Shown: positions 1 through 7,505 of the stretch, piece by piece | Position numbering within the stretch: the stretch's first letter is position 1 | Layout: each line of letters opens with the position of its first letter | From: an uncultured Verrucomicrobiota bacterium | GTDB taxonomy: Bacteria > Verrucomicrobiota > Verrucomicrobiia > Limisphaerales > UBA9464 | Length of the DNA: 12,203 bases | Reading direction: 5' to 3' | NCBI GenBank assembly: GCA_903925515.1 | Contig: CAIYFP010000039.1 | Location: 1 to 12,203 of the forward strand | The notes under the pieces: generated by a model | The model's database searches: none | Told to the model about the DNA's origin: nothing | What the model saw: the letters and a program-made list of their open reading frames with translations, nothing else | Position numbers and translations under genes: made by a program

Positions 1-362
1 CGATGCCTGCGGACCAGCTTCTCCGGCCGATTTGGTCCAGCGGACCGGGCTCCGCCTTTTCAGACCGGTACCCGCTGAGGTTGTCCGAAGTCCTTCGGCA
101 GGTGACTGCCGTCCAGTCAGGCTCCGCCGGCTACGCCCCCGACTTCTCGCGTGTGATCGTCCGCATCGGCTCGCGAGCCCCGTTGCCCAGCGTCGCCTTG
201 GGCACCGGTGCCGATGCGAACACCTCCGGCGGATGGGAAAGCGAGCGGACCATGGACCTTTCCGACTGGGACAGCAGCAAGCTTGCTCCCGCCATGGACC
301 TCGACCTCGGCGCCCAAGCCGTCGTGAACCTCCACGTCCCGTTCCATGCGCGGCCGAAATGA
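1..362 (+). CDS. 3' end of an unidentified protein gene (5' end outside window)
   Basis: The frame is open from the window edge to a TGA at 360-362. The first ATG is at 3, but the frame is also open before it, so this is most likely the C-terminal part of a longer protein. Third codon positions are strongly G/C, as expected for a real gene in this genome. The roughly 119 visible residues are rich in Ser, Pro, Ala and Asp, with a segment VIVRIGSRAPLPSVALGTG in the middle and a C-terminal stretch with alternating hydrophobic residues (AQAVVNLHVPFHARPK) that would suit a beta-strand ending. I see no membrane segment, catalytic motif or family signature and cannot assign a function. A hairpin follows the stop codon immediately, which supports this being a true gene end. 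Confidence 0.55.
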   Translation, partial: MPADQLLRPIWSSGPGSAFSDRYPLRLSEVLRQVTAVQSGSAGYAPDFSRVIVRIGSRAPLPSVALGTGADANTSGGWESERTMDLSDWDSSKLAPAMDLDLGAQAVVNLHVPFHARPK

Positions 363-369
363 GGTGGGG

Positions 370-395
370 TTGTCGGGATGGGATGGCCCCGACAA
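370..395 (+). terminator. Hairpin just after the stop of the first gene, possible terminator
   Basis: An 8-base perfect stem (TTGTCGGG at 370-377 pairing with CCCGACAA at 388-395) closes a 10-base loop and starts 8 bases after the TGA. No T-run follows, so it is not a textbook intrinsic terminator. Position and stem strength make transcription termination or mRNA 3'-end protection the likeliest role. Confidence 0.45.
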
Positions 396-538
396 ACGGA
401 GGAAGAACCTAAATCCCCGCGCAAGGAGTTGGGAAGCTCGCGATCCTCAAGCGGGCGAGTTGCGTCAGGCTGCGTGCCAACACGCGATCGTAGCGGATGG
501 GCATGAACCTCGGCATGGGCATCTCTGTGATCGAATTC

Positions 539-645
539 TTCGCGTCTTCGTGTCTTCGCGTGTGCAGATCCCCGCTGCAGGCTCCATGGAATCAAAGCTT
601 GGGAGGTCTTGCTCTTTGAATCACGCGAGGACGCCAAGACGCGAA
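539..645. repeat. Imperfect inverted repeat built of TTCGCGTCTT-type units
   Basis: A 24-base arm at 539-562 is matched by its reverse complement at 622-645 in 21 of 24 positions, with a 59-base spacer. Each arm contains tandem near-copies of a cgcgtctt-like unit. Repeats of this style occur between genes in many environmental bacteria, to my recollection. The stretch 396-1077 contains no other feature I can support: its open frames have no recognisable protein character. Confidence 0.6.
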
Positions 646-1077
646 CAGTGCCGGCAGGATCCGAACTCGGGCCGGGCCGCGTGGGGCGACAACCGGGCAC
701 TCAAAAACTTCTTACGCGCGGATCAGGGAAGATTACGACGGCTCAATGACGAGCCCCCGCCTCAATCCTTCCGTCCGCTCCAGATCGCGCAACGGGCACC
801 CCATCGAGGCCAGCCAACCTCCGCCATGTCCTCGTAGGGGCTGCACGGCCATCGAACCCTTGCTGTCCGTCACCGTCCGTGGGCGATTACCGGACAGTAC
901 TGCCGCAGGGCATCGACCGTGCCCGGCAAGCTCAGCCGGTGGTGAGGTCATCGGATCGGTCCCGCGCGCTGGATACTTGCGCCGCATCCTCGACACGAAG
1001 GCTTCCATTTCCCTTCTGATGGGCCAGGGGCAAGGGCCGCCCCGCCGCGTCCCGCCCCCGGGTCCGAACACCCCAGC

Positions 1078-1384
1078 ACACGCGCCGGCCGCCGTGCTTC
1101 CATGGACAACCCCCATTCCGCGACCAGCGCCGGGCTCGGGTGAACGTGCGGCCAAACTCGTGCATCCGGATCTCATCCCGGAACTCGACCGACTTGAACC
1201 TTCCCTGGAAGACGTGACCTGCCGCCGATGCGCCCCGTGGAACCCAACGGACTCGCGGGGCAGCAATCGGCGATGCGTCTCGCGGGGGGTGATCCGACGC
1301 ATCACACCCGCAGTTCGTCATGGTTGTTCATCAACTCGAACGCGTGCACTCGGTCCCGAACCACCCCATGGCCAACCCTCTCCC
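1078..1384 (-). pseudogene. Relic of a REP-associated tyrosine transposase (RAYT, Y1 transposase family)
   Basis: Read on the minus strand, pieces of a RAYT-type transposase appear in order but in shifting frames. First is RVHAFELMNNHDEL (around 1349-1308), matching the family's VHAFxLMxNHxHLL segment, which normally carries the metal-binding His-hydrophobic-His pair; here the second His is lost. Next is GHVFQGRFKSV (1219-1187), matching the GHLFQGRYKSV motif. Then HVHPSPALVAEWGLSMEAR (from 1148), matching the 'YVHLNPVRVAxLGLSxEAR' segment. The spacing between the pieces is close to that of intact family members. The N-terminal third is missing and at least two frameshifts are needed, so no active enzyme is made. 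Intact relatives are single-strand transposases that act on REP palindromes. The assignment rests on motif order recognised by eye. Confidence 0.65.
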
Positions 1385-1397
1385 GATCATCGCGGTC

Positions 1398-1799
1398 TTA
1401 AGATTCCGGCATCGGCCGACGGCCCATCCAGTGCAGGGCCAGGCCGGTACCGAGCGCGAAGGCCAAGACCACCCAAGCCCAAGCGGTTGGGTCCTGCGTG
1501 ACGAACGTTCGGAGGCCCTATTCCCAGGCCATCCGGGCCAAGCACCAGCTCGCTCCGCTGATCACCGGCCAGAGGAGCCATCGATGGAAGCCTCCCGCCG
1601 CGAGCAAGCCCGACTGGGCCAGGCCGAAGCCGAGGCTGAACGGGGCCGCGCCGACCACCCAGCCGAGACCCTGCTTCGGGAACACTTGGATCAGCAGCAT
1701 GGCCAACCCGATCACGACCCCATGCGCTCCCAGCCAACGTGGCAACCCGGGCGAAGCAGCCGGCAGTTTGACGGCGGAAATCTGCATGAGGCGCATCAT
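1398..1799 (-). pseudogene. Small multi-spanning membrane protein gene interrupted by an in-frame TAG
   Basis: From ATG 1797-1799 the frame encodes about 93 residues to a TAG at 1518-1520, then continues in the same frame for 40 more residues to TAA at 1398-1400. High G/C at third positions continues on both sides of the TAG. Three hydrophobic segments precede it (around HGVVIGLAMLLIQVF, GLGWVVGAAPFSLGFGLAQ, RWLLWPVISGASW) and a fourth follows (AWAWVVLAFALGTGLALHW). The continuous four-helix pattern suggests one original gene of about 133 residues broken by a nonsense change, for example CAG to TAG. The alternatives are a shorter real protein ending at 1518 or a sequencing error. No Shine-Dalgarno sequence is visible. 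I do not recognise the family. The transposase relic begins just downstream. Confidence 0.5.
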
Positions 1800-2158
1800 G
1801 GGGTGTCGGAACCAGTGTGGAACGGGCGAATCGAGCCTGGGATGAGGGGGAAGGGGCATGGGACGAGCGCGCGGAAGCGGGTGGAGGCGTTGGGGACGAT
1901 CCGCTCGATGGACGTGAGCGTGCCGGCGAAGCGGGGGGACCATGAGGTGACGCCGAGGCTGCCGAGGGGTTCGCGGCTGGTGGAAAATGTGTTGGAGAAA
2001 ACGGGGTGCTGATTTTGGGAAACCCAAGCAAAACCGTGAAACAGCCCCGCCAACAGCGGAACTTGGGCTACCCGGCTGCGTACAAGGGGCCCACAACTCC
2101 AGGCCGTCGTCCCACGGTCAGGCTTCATGTCCTTGCGCGGCGGAGTTCATGAACGGCT

Positions 2159-3319
2159 TCAACGGGCGGCCCCAAGGCCCGATGGCATGCCGGGCACGGG
2201 GATGCGATCGGGAAGTTCCTGGAGCCGCGAGCCAATGCGGCGGTACAGCCTAAGCTGGCGGTCCGGATGGCATTGGACGACGACATGGCGCCCGTCTGGA
2301 GTGAAGACGACGCCCTCGGGGATGGCGCCGGTGGGGAGAACCTGTTCGCGGCTCCAGGTGTCCCCTCGGCGCCTGAAGAGGACGAGGAGGCCGTGGCTCG
2401 TGTGGATGGGGTTGTCGGGGGCGGTGTTGGATCCGTTCATGAGGACGGCAGCACCCCATCGGCCGTCGGGGCTGATGTCGAAGCTTTCCGGGCCTGCGGC
2501 GAGGGGGACGAAGCCGGAAGCGAGGAAGTGGTCGCCCTTGCGTTGCACGACGGTGAGGGCGTCGGTGTCGAGGCTGTTCCCGTTGCCGGCGCCGGCCGTG
2601 AGCACGTGGTGGCCATCGGGCGTGAACATCACGCGGTAAGGCTTGCCGTAGGTGGAGATGCGGCGGCCGGTGTCGGAGAGGCGGTCGCCGTCCTTGCGCA
2701 GCACCGCGAGTTGGTTGGTCTTGGTGAGCGAGGCGACCACGAAGCGATCGTCCGGGCTGACGGCGACGTCGGCGACCTCGATGGCGGGGTCGGCCACCTC
2801 GATGGAATGGAGAAGCGTGGGGCGGCCGTCCTCGAAACGCATGAGGGAGACGGTCCCTGCGGCGCGGTTGGCTGCGACGAGGTGGCGGCCAGAGCGGGAG
2901 AAGCAAAGGCCGGAGGGCTGAAGCCCGGCGACAGCGAAGGTGGCAACGGACGGCGGCTCGGAGTCGAGGTCGAGGACGTGGATGTCACGCGCGGGGCGCC
3001 ACCCGTTGGCCCGGGATGCGTCGGGGACGATGGAATTGGCGATGACGACGTGCCGGTGGTCGGGGCTGATGGCAACGTTGGAAGGGGGGCCGAGAACGGT
3101 GTTGGGGATGTTGGTGAGGTGGCGCACACGGGGCGGAAGGGTTGCAAAGTCGAGGAGGGTCACGGAGTCGGGAGTCGGGTTGGGAAGCATCCGCTGGGTA
3201 CCGGTGACGAGATCGAGCTTGCCCTCGTTTGCGGAGACGACCCAGCGATGGGTGGGTCCTGCGAGGAGACAGGCGTGCGCGAGGGCGGAGGCCGCGACGG
3301 CGATCAGGCGAGGAAGCAT
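2159..3319 (-). CDS. Secreted beta-propeller protein, YncE/lactonase-like repeat family
   Basis: The protein has 386 residues. The frame is open further upstream, but I choose ATG 3317-3319 because it places a classical signal peptide at the N-terminus (MLPRLIAVAASALAHACLLAG), so export is expected. The mature part contains repeated propeller-strand motifs of the type SPDxRxVVxA: SPDHRHVVIAN, SRSGRHLVAAN, SPDDRFVVAS, TPDGHHVLTAG, SPDGRWGAAV and TPDGRHVVVQ, about six or seven blades. This is typical of YVTN/YncE and 6-phosphogluconolactonase-like propellers. Such proteins often bind ligands or act as cell-surface proteins, and the catalytic role, if any, cannot be read from sequence. It stands alone on the minus strand, with no close neighbour or clear Shine-Dalgarno sequence. 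The fold is well supported; the function is unknown. Confidence 0.85.
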   Translation of the reverse strand: MLPRLIAVAASALAHACLLAGPTHRWVVSANEGKLDLVTGTQRMLPNPTPDSVTLLDFATLPPRVRHLTNIPNTVLGPPSNVAISPDHRHVVIANSIVPDASRANGWRPARDIHVLDLDSEPPSVATFAVAGLQPSGLCFSRSGRHLVAANRAAGTVSLMRFEDGRPTLLHSIEVADPAIEVADVAVSPDDRFVVASLTKTNQLAVLRKDGDRLSDTGRRISTYGKPYRVMFTPDGHHVLTAGAGNGNSLDTDALTVVQRKGDHFLASGFVPLAAGPESFDISPDGRWGAAVLMNGSNTAPDNPIHTSHGLLVLFRRRGDTWSREQVLPTGAIPEGVVFTPDGRHVVVQCHPDRQLRLYRRIGSRLQELPDRIPVPGMPSGLGAAR

Positions 3320-3496
3320 GAGGCGTTTTGGCCCGGGGTGCGGACGCGTGTCAACCCGGGGCATCGATCTCTGCCCCCCCGCGGCAGTCGCCATCCAAAG
3401 CCCGGTTCCCGAACCATGAGGCGCCGCCGGCGGCTGTTAGACCGATCAGGCACTCGTTGCGTCTTCGCCTCCCATGGCTACCACGCCTTCCCGTGA

Positions 3497-3531
3497 CTTC
3501 CCGGGTGCAAGCTGGCGCGGTCACCCGGAAG
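3497..3531. repeat. Imperfect inverted repeat in a gene-free stretch
   Basis: CTTCCCGGGTG at 3497-3507 pairs with CACCCGGAAG at 3522-3531, with one bulged C and a 14-base loop. It lies between the start of the propeller gene and the IS110 relic. It could be a terminator-like hairpin or the edge of an old insertion. I see nothing else in 3320-3700. Confidence 0.35.
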
Positions 3532-3709
3532 CGGGCCGGGCGTGCATGGAGGGCGAGCCTGTGCCGTGCCCCCGCTGGATAGCATGGCCGCAGCCGCCGC
3601 GGGCCGCCCCGCGTTGGTGTGAGCCTTCCGGGCCCGCATCCTCGTTCAGGACATGGACCCGCTTCCCTCGCCGGCTGCCGCGATGGCACAAGACAGCACA
3701 AGCCCCAAG

Positions 3710-4055
3710 CCCTACGTCGAGACCCTCAAGGTGCCCGCGCAAGCGAGTCATCGCGCGGGCGAGCAAGCCCGGCCGATCAGCAAGAAGGTCCACACCGAGG
3801 CGGCGGGCATCGGGGTCTGCTGGGTCAACGCAGTTCACGGGAGGGCGGTGCCCGGTCGCAAGGCCGATGTGTGCGACGCAGAATGGCTGCGGAAGCGGCA
3901 CATGGCTGGCCTGCTCCAGAACCCCTGCTGTCTCCGGATGGGTAGCGTCGCTGCGCCACGTGATGAGGCCCCGCCCGCGCCGGGTTCAGACGGCGGCCCG
4001 GCTCGTGCAGGAACACCAGAAGGTGCCCCACGAGATGTACCGCCGCCGTTCGGGT
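3710..4055 (+). pseudogene. Relic of an IS110-family transposase (frameshifted and truncated)
   Basis: Two frames together resemble an IS110-family transposase. In the first frame, VHTEAAG followed by VCWVNAVHGRAVPGRKADVC and then DAEWLRKRHMAGLL (to about 3922) matches the family's 'VAMESTG...VWVVNAxHVKxVPGRKTDVxDAEWLAxLLxHGLL'. That region carries acidic residues of the DEDD catalytic domain. After a frameshift near 3940, LRHVMRPRPRRVQTAARLVQ and EHQKVPHEM (from 3951) match the following 'LRxLxRxRxxLVxxAAxxIQxMQKALxQM' helix. The usual N-terminal GIDV start is not visible, the YW part of ESTGVYW is deleted, and the C-terminal Ser-containing domain is absent. It cannot make a working transposase. 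IS110 elements usually lack long terminal repeats, so I cannot mark the element's ends. Confidence 0.6.
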
Positions 4056-4196
4056 GGCTCCATGAAGGCGGGTCTTCGTGGCCTGTCCGTTCCCGGCCGC
4101 CGCGGGTAGGTTCCGTCCCCTTGCCTCGCCCCGGGGCCTTCTTGGAGCGACCCGACATCAGCGATGGATGGGACACAATACTCGGCTTTGCTAGGC

Positions 4197-5426
4197 CTAC
4201 TCCCGTGGCGCGCGTTTCCTCCATGCCCAGGCCAGAAGAGCAAGGGGTGCCAGCGGCAGCATGCCGGCCACGGCAAGCCCGGCATCATAAGACCCCGTTG
4301 TCGCCGTCAGCCGGCCCAAGGCCTCGTGCGCCAAGGCCGGCGAAACCCACCCTGCCACCCCGGCCATCCCGGTCACCAATCCCTGCCGCGTCGAAGGCAG
4401 GTCTTGAGTGAACGCATGGTACAGCGGGAACACCCCGAGCGCTCCCGCCGCCATCAATCCAAGGACGACCAGCAGGACCGGGCCAGTCGGCAGAGCCGGG
4501 AGCACCGCCCCCAGCGCGCACGCCGCGGCGCAAACCCCGAAGACCATCAGCCGCGCGCCCGGCACCGTGCGGCCACTCCTCGCCAGCCACGTTGCCGCGG
4601 CACCCGCCCCGATGCACCCCACGTCCGCCATCGCAAACCAAGCCGAATTGAACCACAGCGTGTCGGTCTCCGCCATGCCGCGCCCTTGCTGCAGAAACTT
4701 GGGTAGCCACGCCCTCAAGACCTGCCATGTCGTGTTGATGCACGCGATGGTCGCCAGCACCGTCCACAACCTCCCGGACGCAAGAAGGGATCGAATTGGA
4801 ACCGCATCGCCAGTTCGCATGGCAAGGGGTGGACGAAGATCGGACGACCGGACCATCCAAAGCCACGGGACCAGCCATGCCATGCCGGCCATGCCCACGA
4901 GGATGAAGGGCCGGCGCCAGCCGCCCTCCTCGTTGCCCATCATCCCCAGCAGCACGACCGGCGTGATGATCGCCCCGAGCGAGGCCCCGCTTTGCAACAG
5001 CCCGTTGCCCATCGGCCTGTCCTTCTCGTCCAGCAGCGCCCGCGTCGTCCGGATGGCGCATGGCCAGTGCCCGGCCTCGAAGAACCCAAGGACGGCTCGG
5101 CACCAGAAAAGCTGCGTCCCGTCGGCCGCAAGCCCTGCCGCCATCCCCGCCAACGACCATGCCGCCAGCACCACCGCGTACAGGCCCCGCACCGAACCGC
5201 GGTCCGCAAGCCATCCAAACACCAGCGAGCCCAGCGCAAACCCATACGCGAACACCGCCTCGACGCGTCCGTACTGGAGGTCCGTCAGGCCTAGCTCGCG
5301 CGTGATCCGGACCGACGCCTGCGCGAGCGTCTGCCGGTCCATGTAATTGACCGCCGACGCCAGCAGCAGCAGGCCGCAAACAGACCATTTCCAACGTGCT
5401 CCCCGACCAGCCACCGGCTCGCTCAT
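4197..5426 (-). CDS. MFS transporter, anion:cation symporter type (ExuT-like)
   Basis: The protein has 409 residues and the about 12 hydrophobic helices of a major facilitator. The start ATG 5424-5426 is chosen because it directly precedes a short basic N-terminus and helix 1. It also overlaps the stop of the upstream gene (ATGA), whereas the longer open frame upstream lies inside that gene. Helix 1 ends in NYMDRQTLAQ, like the NYxDR motif of the ACS family (hexuronate, glucarate, sialate carriers). FGWLADRGSVRG is the loop 2-3 MFS signature, and FEAGHWPCAIRTTRALL followed by GNGLLQSGASLGAIITP resembles hexuronate carriers. It is expected in the inner membrane, importing an organic anion with protons or sodium. 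Coupling to a creatininase-family hydrolase suggests the two handle the same substrate, which the sequence does not reveal. Confidence 0.88.
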   Translation of the reverse strand: MSEPVAGRGARWKWSVCGLLLLASAVNYMDRQTLAQASVRITRELGLTDLQYGRVEAVFAYGFALGSLVFGWLADRGSVRGLYAVVLAAWSLAGMAAGLAADGTQLFWCRAVLGFFEAGHWPCAIRTTRALLDEKDRPMGNGLLQSGASLGAIITPVVLLGMMGNEEGGWRRPFILVGMAGMAWLVPWLWMVRSSDLRPPLAMRTGDAVPIRSLLASGRLWTVLATIACINTTWQVLRAWLPKFLQQGRGMAETDTLWFNSAWFAMADVGCIGAGAAATWLARSGRTVPGARLMVFGVCAAACALGAVLPALPTGPVLLVVLGLMAAGALGVFPLYHAFTQDLPSTRQGLVTGMAGVAGWVSPALAHEALGRLTATTGSYDAGLAVAGMLPLAPLALLAWAWRKRAPRE

Positions 5427-6190
5427 GATGGCTCCCCCGGGGCATCCCATGACCTCCCGTCCCAACTCGCCATCCTCCTCGCCAGCGCCACGGCCCCGCC
5501 AGCGAACGCCGCAAACAACGCCTCGCCCTTCTCGGGAGTTGCGGCGGATGGCCACCCGATGTGCCCGGGCTCCGACCGGTCCGACATGATCCACCCGCGG
5601 GATGCCGGCTCGAACCCCTTGCCGGGTGGCACCGGCCATGCGTCGCGGTGTCCGCGCACGAGCCCGGGCGAGATCGCGAGCATCATGGAAGTCTCCCACT
5701 CGCAGGCATGCCCCATCTCGGGCTGCCGCAGGCCGGCGTTCCCGGGGGGCGCCGCAAGGTTCCAATACGTCGCGGCCAACAGCAGGAGGCCCTCGACGTC
5801 ACGATGCGCCTGCCTCAGCTCGAACACCGCCTGTCGCGCGGGCACGTCGTTGCCGCCGTGGCCGTTCAGGAAGGCGATCCGCCTGAAGCCATGCGCAATG
5901 AAGTTGTCCGCAAGCCCGCATAGAAGGTCGAGGTACGTGCGAGGGTTCGCCGACAACGTGCCGGCCTTGCCCATGTGATGGTGGGAGTTCCCCAGCCATG
6001 TCAGCGGCGCGAAGAGCACCTCGCCCGCAAGCTCGGCCCGCATCCTTCGAACCACCTCGCCGAGAAGCATGCTGTCCGTGAACAGCGGCAGGTGATGGCC
6101 ATGCTGCTCCAGCGCTGCGATGGGAATGACAACCGGAACCGTCCGCGGCAACGCCGCAACCTCCGGCCATGCAAGGTATGCCAAATCCAT
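5423..6190 (-). CDS. Creatininase-family amidohydrolase
   Basis: The protein has 255 residues, a normal length for the family. ATG 6188-6190 is chosen although the frame is open further: MDLAYLAWPEV is the usual N-terminus. Family motifs are intact: IPIAALEQHGHHLPLFTDS (residues 22-40, with Glu28, His30 and Asp39 as expected metal ligands), GNSHHHMGKAGTLS (67-80), NGHGGN (109-114) and HACEWETSMML (161-171). These build a binuclear metal site that hydrolyses cyclic or linear amides. Relatives include creatininase, formamide hydrolases in riboflavin/F420 synthesis and mycofactocin peptidase MftE, so the substrate is open. None of the pathway genes that mark the special cases is present here. 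The stop overlaps the MFS start by four bases. The DHH gene lies 91 bases upstream on the same strand, so one operon is likely. Confidence 0.88.
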   Translation of the reverse strand: MDLAYLAWPEVAALPRTVPVVIPIAALEQHGHHLPLFTDSMLLGEVVRRMRAELAGEVLFAPLTWLGNSHHHMGKAGTLSANPRTYLDLLCGLADNFIAHGFRRIAFLNGHGGNDVPARQAVFELRQAHRDVEGLLLLAATYWNLAAPPGNAGLRQPEMGHACEWETSMMLAISPGLVRGHRDAWPVPPGKGFEPASRGWIMSDRSEPGHIGWPSAATPEKGEALFAAFAGGAVALARRMASWDGRSWDAPGEPS

Positions 6191-6281
6191 GGAACCACGC
6201 GAGGCTCGCTCGCCCGGCAGGCGCGTGAAAGCCCGAAGTCGCGTCCTCGCCCGCCCGGCGGGCCCCACGCCCCACGCCACG

Positions 6282-7232
6282 TCACCGGCCTTCGCCCGGC
6301 CACTGCAAGCCGCCGAACGAACCCGACATCGACTGAAGTCCGTCCCGCTGCCCGCCACCGGGCGCCAGCCTTGCACGCAGGTGGTCGATCGCGGCCTCAA
6401 GGCTGTTCAGCTTCGGCAGGGTCGCCCCGGCCGCGTTGGGGTGCCCACCTCCGCCCTCGAACCTCGTCGCGACGGCCAGCGCCTCGCCCCTGAGCGAACG
6501 AAAGCTCGCCACGTACGAGCCGTTGCCTCGCCGGTGAAGGCTCACGACGACCGGGTGCGGCACCGCCCGCTGGTTCAGGATCTTGTGGACGATCAGATTG
6601 GTGTTGCCGACCGGTGCCCGGACCATCGCCACCTCGGGGGAGATCTCCACAATCCCGCGTAGCGCCAGCTCAAGGCCGATGGGGTCCTCCACGCGGCGGC
6701 GCGTGGCCATGACCTCCAGCAAGGGATGGCCCAGGATCGCCTCCGCGACGCCCCCGATCACCGAGTGCAGGTCCCAGAACCCGTACGTCTTCACAAGCGA
6801 GCCACAGTCGCAGGCAAGCTCAAATTCCGGATCCGACTCCACGAAAAGATCGCCCACGTTGGCAAGGTGCACGAGACGGTCGAGAACCGGGCTCCCAAGG
6901 CCGTGCTCGCACAGGAGCCCGTAGCAGAGCAGGGACGCGGACCTCGTCGTGTCGTGAATGGCCCTGGCATTCCGCGGGCGGAACGTGGTCGTGTGATGGT
7001 CCACCAGCATCCAACCTGGTTTGTCAAGCCTTGATTCCAGAATGAAGTCCGCCACCCATGCCGCGTCCTCGGCCATGCGCCGAGACCTCCACGCCTGGTA
7101 GTTGTACGCCTCGAGCGGAACCTCCATCGAGTACACGTGGCGAGCGAGCCTTTGCAGCAAGAGCCCCGAGACCAGTCCGTCGAGATCGCTCTCATGGGTG
7201 CAAATCACCTCGGGGCACGGCAACAACATCAT
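6282..7232 (-). CDS. DHH/DHHA1-family phosphoesterase
   Basis: The protein has 316 residues. Motifs appear in family order: THESDLDG (residues 12-19; Asp16 and Asp18 as metal ligands), LVDHHTTTF (76-84, the DHH motif), LANVGDLF (123-130, the third Asp motif) and a C-terminal DHHA1 domain ending in GGGGHPNAAG (260-269), the substrate-binding GGGHxxAAG loop. Enzymes of this superfamily use two Mn ions to cleave phosphodiesters such as nanoRNA, c-di-AMP intermediates or single-stranded DNA. The HESDLDG form of motif I resembles the HxDxDG group more than classical RecJ. The exact substrate cannot be decided. ATG 7230-7232 is followed by a second ATG, and a GGGGCGAG stretch about 10 bases upstream may serve as ribosome binding site. 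The gene is divergent from the ribosomal operon. Confidence 0.88.
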   Translation of the reverse strand: MMLLPCPEVICTHESDLDGLVSGLLLQRLARHVYSMEVPLEAYNYQAWRSRRMAEDAAWVADFILESRLDKPGWMLVDHHTTTFRPRNARAIHDTTRSASLLCYGLLCEHGLGSPVLDRLVHLANVGDLFVESDPEFELACDCGSLVKTYGFWDLHSVIGGVAEAILGHPLLEVMATRRRVEDPIGLELALRGIVEISPEVAMVRAPVGNTNLIVHKILNQRAVPHPVVVSLHRRGNGSYVASFRSLRGEALAVATRFEGGGGHPNAAGATLPKLNSLEAAIDHLRARLAPGGGQRDGLQSMSGSFGGLQWPGEGR

Positions 7233-7334
7233 CCCGCAGCGTCTCGCCCCTGCCCCCGCCTTGCGACCGCAAAATCAGGGCACCTTCGCCACCCTCCCAT
7301 CCGCATCGGGCATGCAGGAGACGATCTTCCCGAA

Positions 7335-7379
7335 CTTTTTTGAAAAAAGCATTGCAGACCGTCCTCGCCTCAATACTAT
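7335..7379 (+). promoter_or_regulatory. Candidate promoter with UP-like A/T tract for the ribosomal operon
   Basis: A -35-like TTGCAG (7352-7357) and a -10-like TACTAT (7374-7379) are 16 bases apart. Directly upstream lies the A/T-rich palindrome CTTTTTTGAAAAAAG (7335-7349), where an UP element would sit. It stands out in otherwise GC-rich sequence. Neither hexamer is a close consensus match. Transcription would start near 7386, giving a leader of about 120 bases before rplB. Confidence 0.45.
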
Positions 7380-7428
7380 CTCGCCTCCCGTTTGGCCCAT
7401 AAAGCAAAACGATGAGCGCGGCCGAAAA

Positions 7429-7449
7429 CCTGCCACCCATGGTGGCGGG
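7429..7449 (+). promoter_or_regulatory. Strong hairpin in the rplB leader
   Basis: CCTGCCACC (7429-7437) pairs with GGTGGCGGG (7441-7449), nine pairs including one G-U, around a CAT loop. It lies between the candidate promoter and the rplB start and no T-run follows. A regulatory leader structure is more likely than a terminator. The sequence alone does not show whether a ribosomal protein binds it. Confidence 0.4.
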
Positions 7450-7505
7450 GGGTGAGGGCCGAGTGCACGAGAGCGAGCGCCCCGTGTCCTTAAGAATACT
7501 AGCTT

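Noticed and set aside
746..1501. 251-codon plus-strand open frame
   Set aside because: Pro/Arg/Ser-rich with no hydrophobic core. It runs opposite the transposase relic and arises from high GC content.
2267..3496. 409-codon plus-strand open frame opposite the propeller gene
   Set aside because: It is extremely rich in Gly, Val, Asp and Glu with no domain. It is the antisense shadow of the well-supported beta-propeller gene.
4408..5346. 312-codon plus-strand open frame opposite the MFS gene
   Set aside because: Low-complexity Ser, Pro, Ala and Arg composition with no family signature; the opposite strand encodes a clear transporter.
7335..7349. T-run/A-run palindrome as an intrinsic terminator
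   Set aside because: It has no GC stem, lies between divergent genes where no transcript needs ending, and sits at the UP-element position of a candidate promoter.
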